Positions 5,610-6,574 of a stretch of 6,574 bases of DNA are shown piece after piece. The translations under genes were made by a program, and so were the position numbers. The notes beneath the pieces were generated by a model. The model had not been told where the DNA came from and made no database searches. It saw only the letters and a program-made list of their open reading frames with translations. The number at the start of each line of letters is the position of its first letter. The first letter of the stretch is position 1. This stretch comes from JAIRNF01 sp031550925 (lineage in GTDB: Bacteria > Bacteroidota > Bacteroidia > Bacteroidales > UBA932): positions 1-6,574 of the forward strand of contig JAVBOE010000117.1 in assembly GCA_031550925.1 (NCBI GenBank), in the 5' to 3' direction.

Positions 5610-6476
5610 ATGGTAGAAGTTCAAAATATTACTAAACGGTACGATAAAACCGAGGCTCTAAAGGGTATCAACTTCTCAACTAAAGAAGGTGAAATCTTTG
5701 GAATTATCGGACCGGACGGTGCAGGTAAAACGTCGCTCTTCCGCATTCTTACTACGCTGATTCTAGCCGACAGCGGAACAGCAACGGTAGATGGGTTGGA
5801 TGTAGTAAAAGACTATCGGGAAATCAGAAGAACCGTAGGCTATATGCCCGGTAGGTTCTCGCTTTATCAGGATTTGACGGTAGAAGAAAATCTGAACTTT
5901 TTTGCTACCGTATTCAACACAACTGTAGAGAAAAACTATGAGCTGGTAAAAGATATCTACCAGCAAATAGAACCGTTTAAGAAGCGAAAAGCAGGAGCAT
6001 TATCAGGCGGGATGAAGCAGAAGTTGGCATTAAGCTGTGCCCTCATTCATAAGCCAACAGCATTGTTTCTTGATGAACCTACAACAGGGGTAGATCCGGT
6101 ATCGCGCAAAGAGTTTTGGGAAATGCTGAAGAAGCTGAAAACGCAGGGCATTACAATACTTGTCTCAACTCCATACATGGACGAAGCAAGCCTCTGTGAT
6201 AGAATTGCTCTGATGCAAAACGGAGAAATTATGAACATAAATGTTCCCGATCAAATAATTGCCGGCTATCCTGATAAGCTATATGCGGCAAAATCGGCTA
6301 ATAACTATCATCTGCTGAATGAACTTAAGCATAGAACAGATGTAAAATCATGCTACATATCAGGTGAATATTTACATGTTACATTTAAAACAGATATAGC
6401 TCCGGTTATTGATAATGTTGAGATACATGCAATACAGCCAACTATTGAAGATTGTTTTATTCAGCTAATGGGATAA
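5610..6476 (+). CDS. ABC transporter ATPase, like the N-terminal half of YbhF
   Basis: A 288-residue cytoplasmic nucleotide-binding subunit that powers export through a membrane permease. Visible motifs: aromatic A-loop Y11, Walker A GPDGAGKT (34-41), signature LSGGMKQK (131-138), Walker B ALFLDEP with D155 and catalytic E156, and D-loop GVDP (160-163). Two catalytic loops are abnormal: the Q-loop reads GYMPGRFSLY (77-86) with G81 where Gln is expected, and the H-loop reads STPYMDEA with P188 in place of His. The GPDGAGKT Walker A, the DLTVEENLN stretch and the GVDPVSR segment closely recall the first half of E. coli YbhF. Residues from about 215 form a C-terminal extension of the ABC-2 exporter type. 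The gap after the adaptor gene is 103 nt, and the next ATPase gene follows after three bases in the same frame. Confidence 0.93.
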   Translation: MVEVQNITKRYDKTEALKGINFSTKEGEIFGIIGPDGAGKTSLFRILTTLILADSGTATVDGLDVVKDYREIRRTVGYMPGRFSLYQDLTVEENLNFFATVFNTTVEKNYELVKDIYQQIEPFKKRKAGALSGGMKQKLALSCALIHKPTALFLDEPTTGVDPVSRKEFWEMLKKLKTQGITILVSTPYMDEASLCDRIALMQNGEIMNINVPDQIIAGYPDKLYAAKSANNYHLLNELKHRTDVKSCYISGEYLHVTFKTDIAPVIDNVEIHAIQPTIEDCFIQLMG

Positions 6477-6479
6477 ATA

Positions 6480-6574
6480 ATGGCAATAGATAAAGTAATA
6501 GTAACCGAAAATCTTACGAAAACATTTGGCAGCTTCACGGCCGTTGACAGCATATCGTTTAGCGTTGATAAAGG
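6480..6574 (+). CDS. ABC transporter ATPase, like the C-terminal half of YbhF (partial)
   Basis: Starts with ATG three bases after the preceding TAA and stays open to the window end, giving 31 full codons. The visible protein, MAIDKVIVTENLTKTFGSFT followed by AVDSISFSVDKG, is the first beta-strand and A-loop region of an ABC ATPase, including the NLTKTFG-x-F-x-A-V-D pattern that matches the start of the second ATPase half of YbhF. Walker A lies just beyond the edge, so catalytic residues cannot be checked. It would pair with the upstream ATPase as a heterodimer; ABC-2 permease genes should follow. Confidence 0.85.
   Translation, partial: MAIDKVIVTENLTKTFGSFTAVDSISFSVDK

Noticed and set aside
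1..6574. CRISPR array, tRNA, rRNA or phage-defence genes
   Set aside because: No regularly spaced repeats, no cloverleaf or rRNA-like sequence was recognised, and every substantial gene fits cysteine biosynthesis or a tripartite ABC exporter.

Overview
The window is about 6.6 kb of AT-rich chromosomal DNA that looks like it comes from a member of the Bacteroidota, probably order Bacteroidales. The evidence is a near-perfect Bacteroidota-type promoter (TTTG, 19 nt, TACATTTG) in front of a TetR-type gene, the absence of Shine-Dalgarno sequences with A-rich stretches before start codons, and protein sequences of the type seen in that phylum. Species cannot be read from the sequence.

Layout. Positions 1-478 contain no convincing gene. 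They hold a bidirectional terminator-type hairpin, a second strong hairpin of a repeat-like kind, a 13-bp direct repeat, and a short promoter-like box that could produce a small RNA. Positions 479-2223 (minus strand) are a two-gene cysteine biosynthesis operon transcribed leftwards: serine O-acetyltransferase (cysE) followed 20 nt later by cysteine synthase (cysK). Positions 2224-2439 are a divergent intergenic region. From 2440 everything reads rightwards: a TetR-family regulator, a 270-bp spacer, a TolC-type outer-membrane factor, a lipoprotein membrane-fusion (HlyD/YbhG-type) adaptor, an ABC ATPase, and the first 32 codons of a second ABC ATPase cut by the window end.

How the genes work together. 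cysE makes O-acetylserine and cysK converts it with sulfide to cysteine; the acetyltransferase ends in isoleucine, which fits formation of the classic cysteine synthase complex. The rightward genes form a TetR-controlled tripartite ABC export system resembling E. coli cecR-ybhGFSR, but with its own outer-membrane channel gene and with the tandem ATPase of YbhF split into two genes. Permease genes (YbhS/YbhR-like) are expected just beyond the right edge.

Most interesting points. (1) The two ATPase genes lie in one reading frame, separated only by TAA-ATA before the second ATG, so they look like a YbhF broken by (or never fused across) a single stop codon. (2) The first ATPase lacks both the Q-loop glutamine and the H-loop histidine, which predicts an asymmetric ATPase pair. 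(3) The same inverted repeat, TAACA-N4-TGTTA, lies at the tetR promoter and again just after the tetR stop codon, which suggests the operator by which the regulator controls itself and the efflux genes. (4) A 105-bp imperfect inverted repeat (24 of 30 arm positions pair) sits between tetR and tolC and is unexplained. All family assignments are by recognition from sequence; no database search was run.
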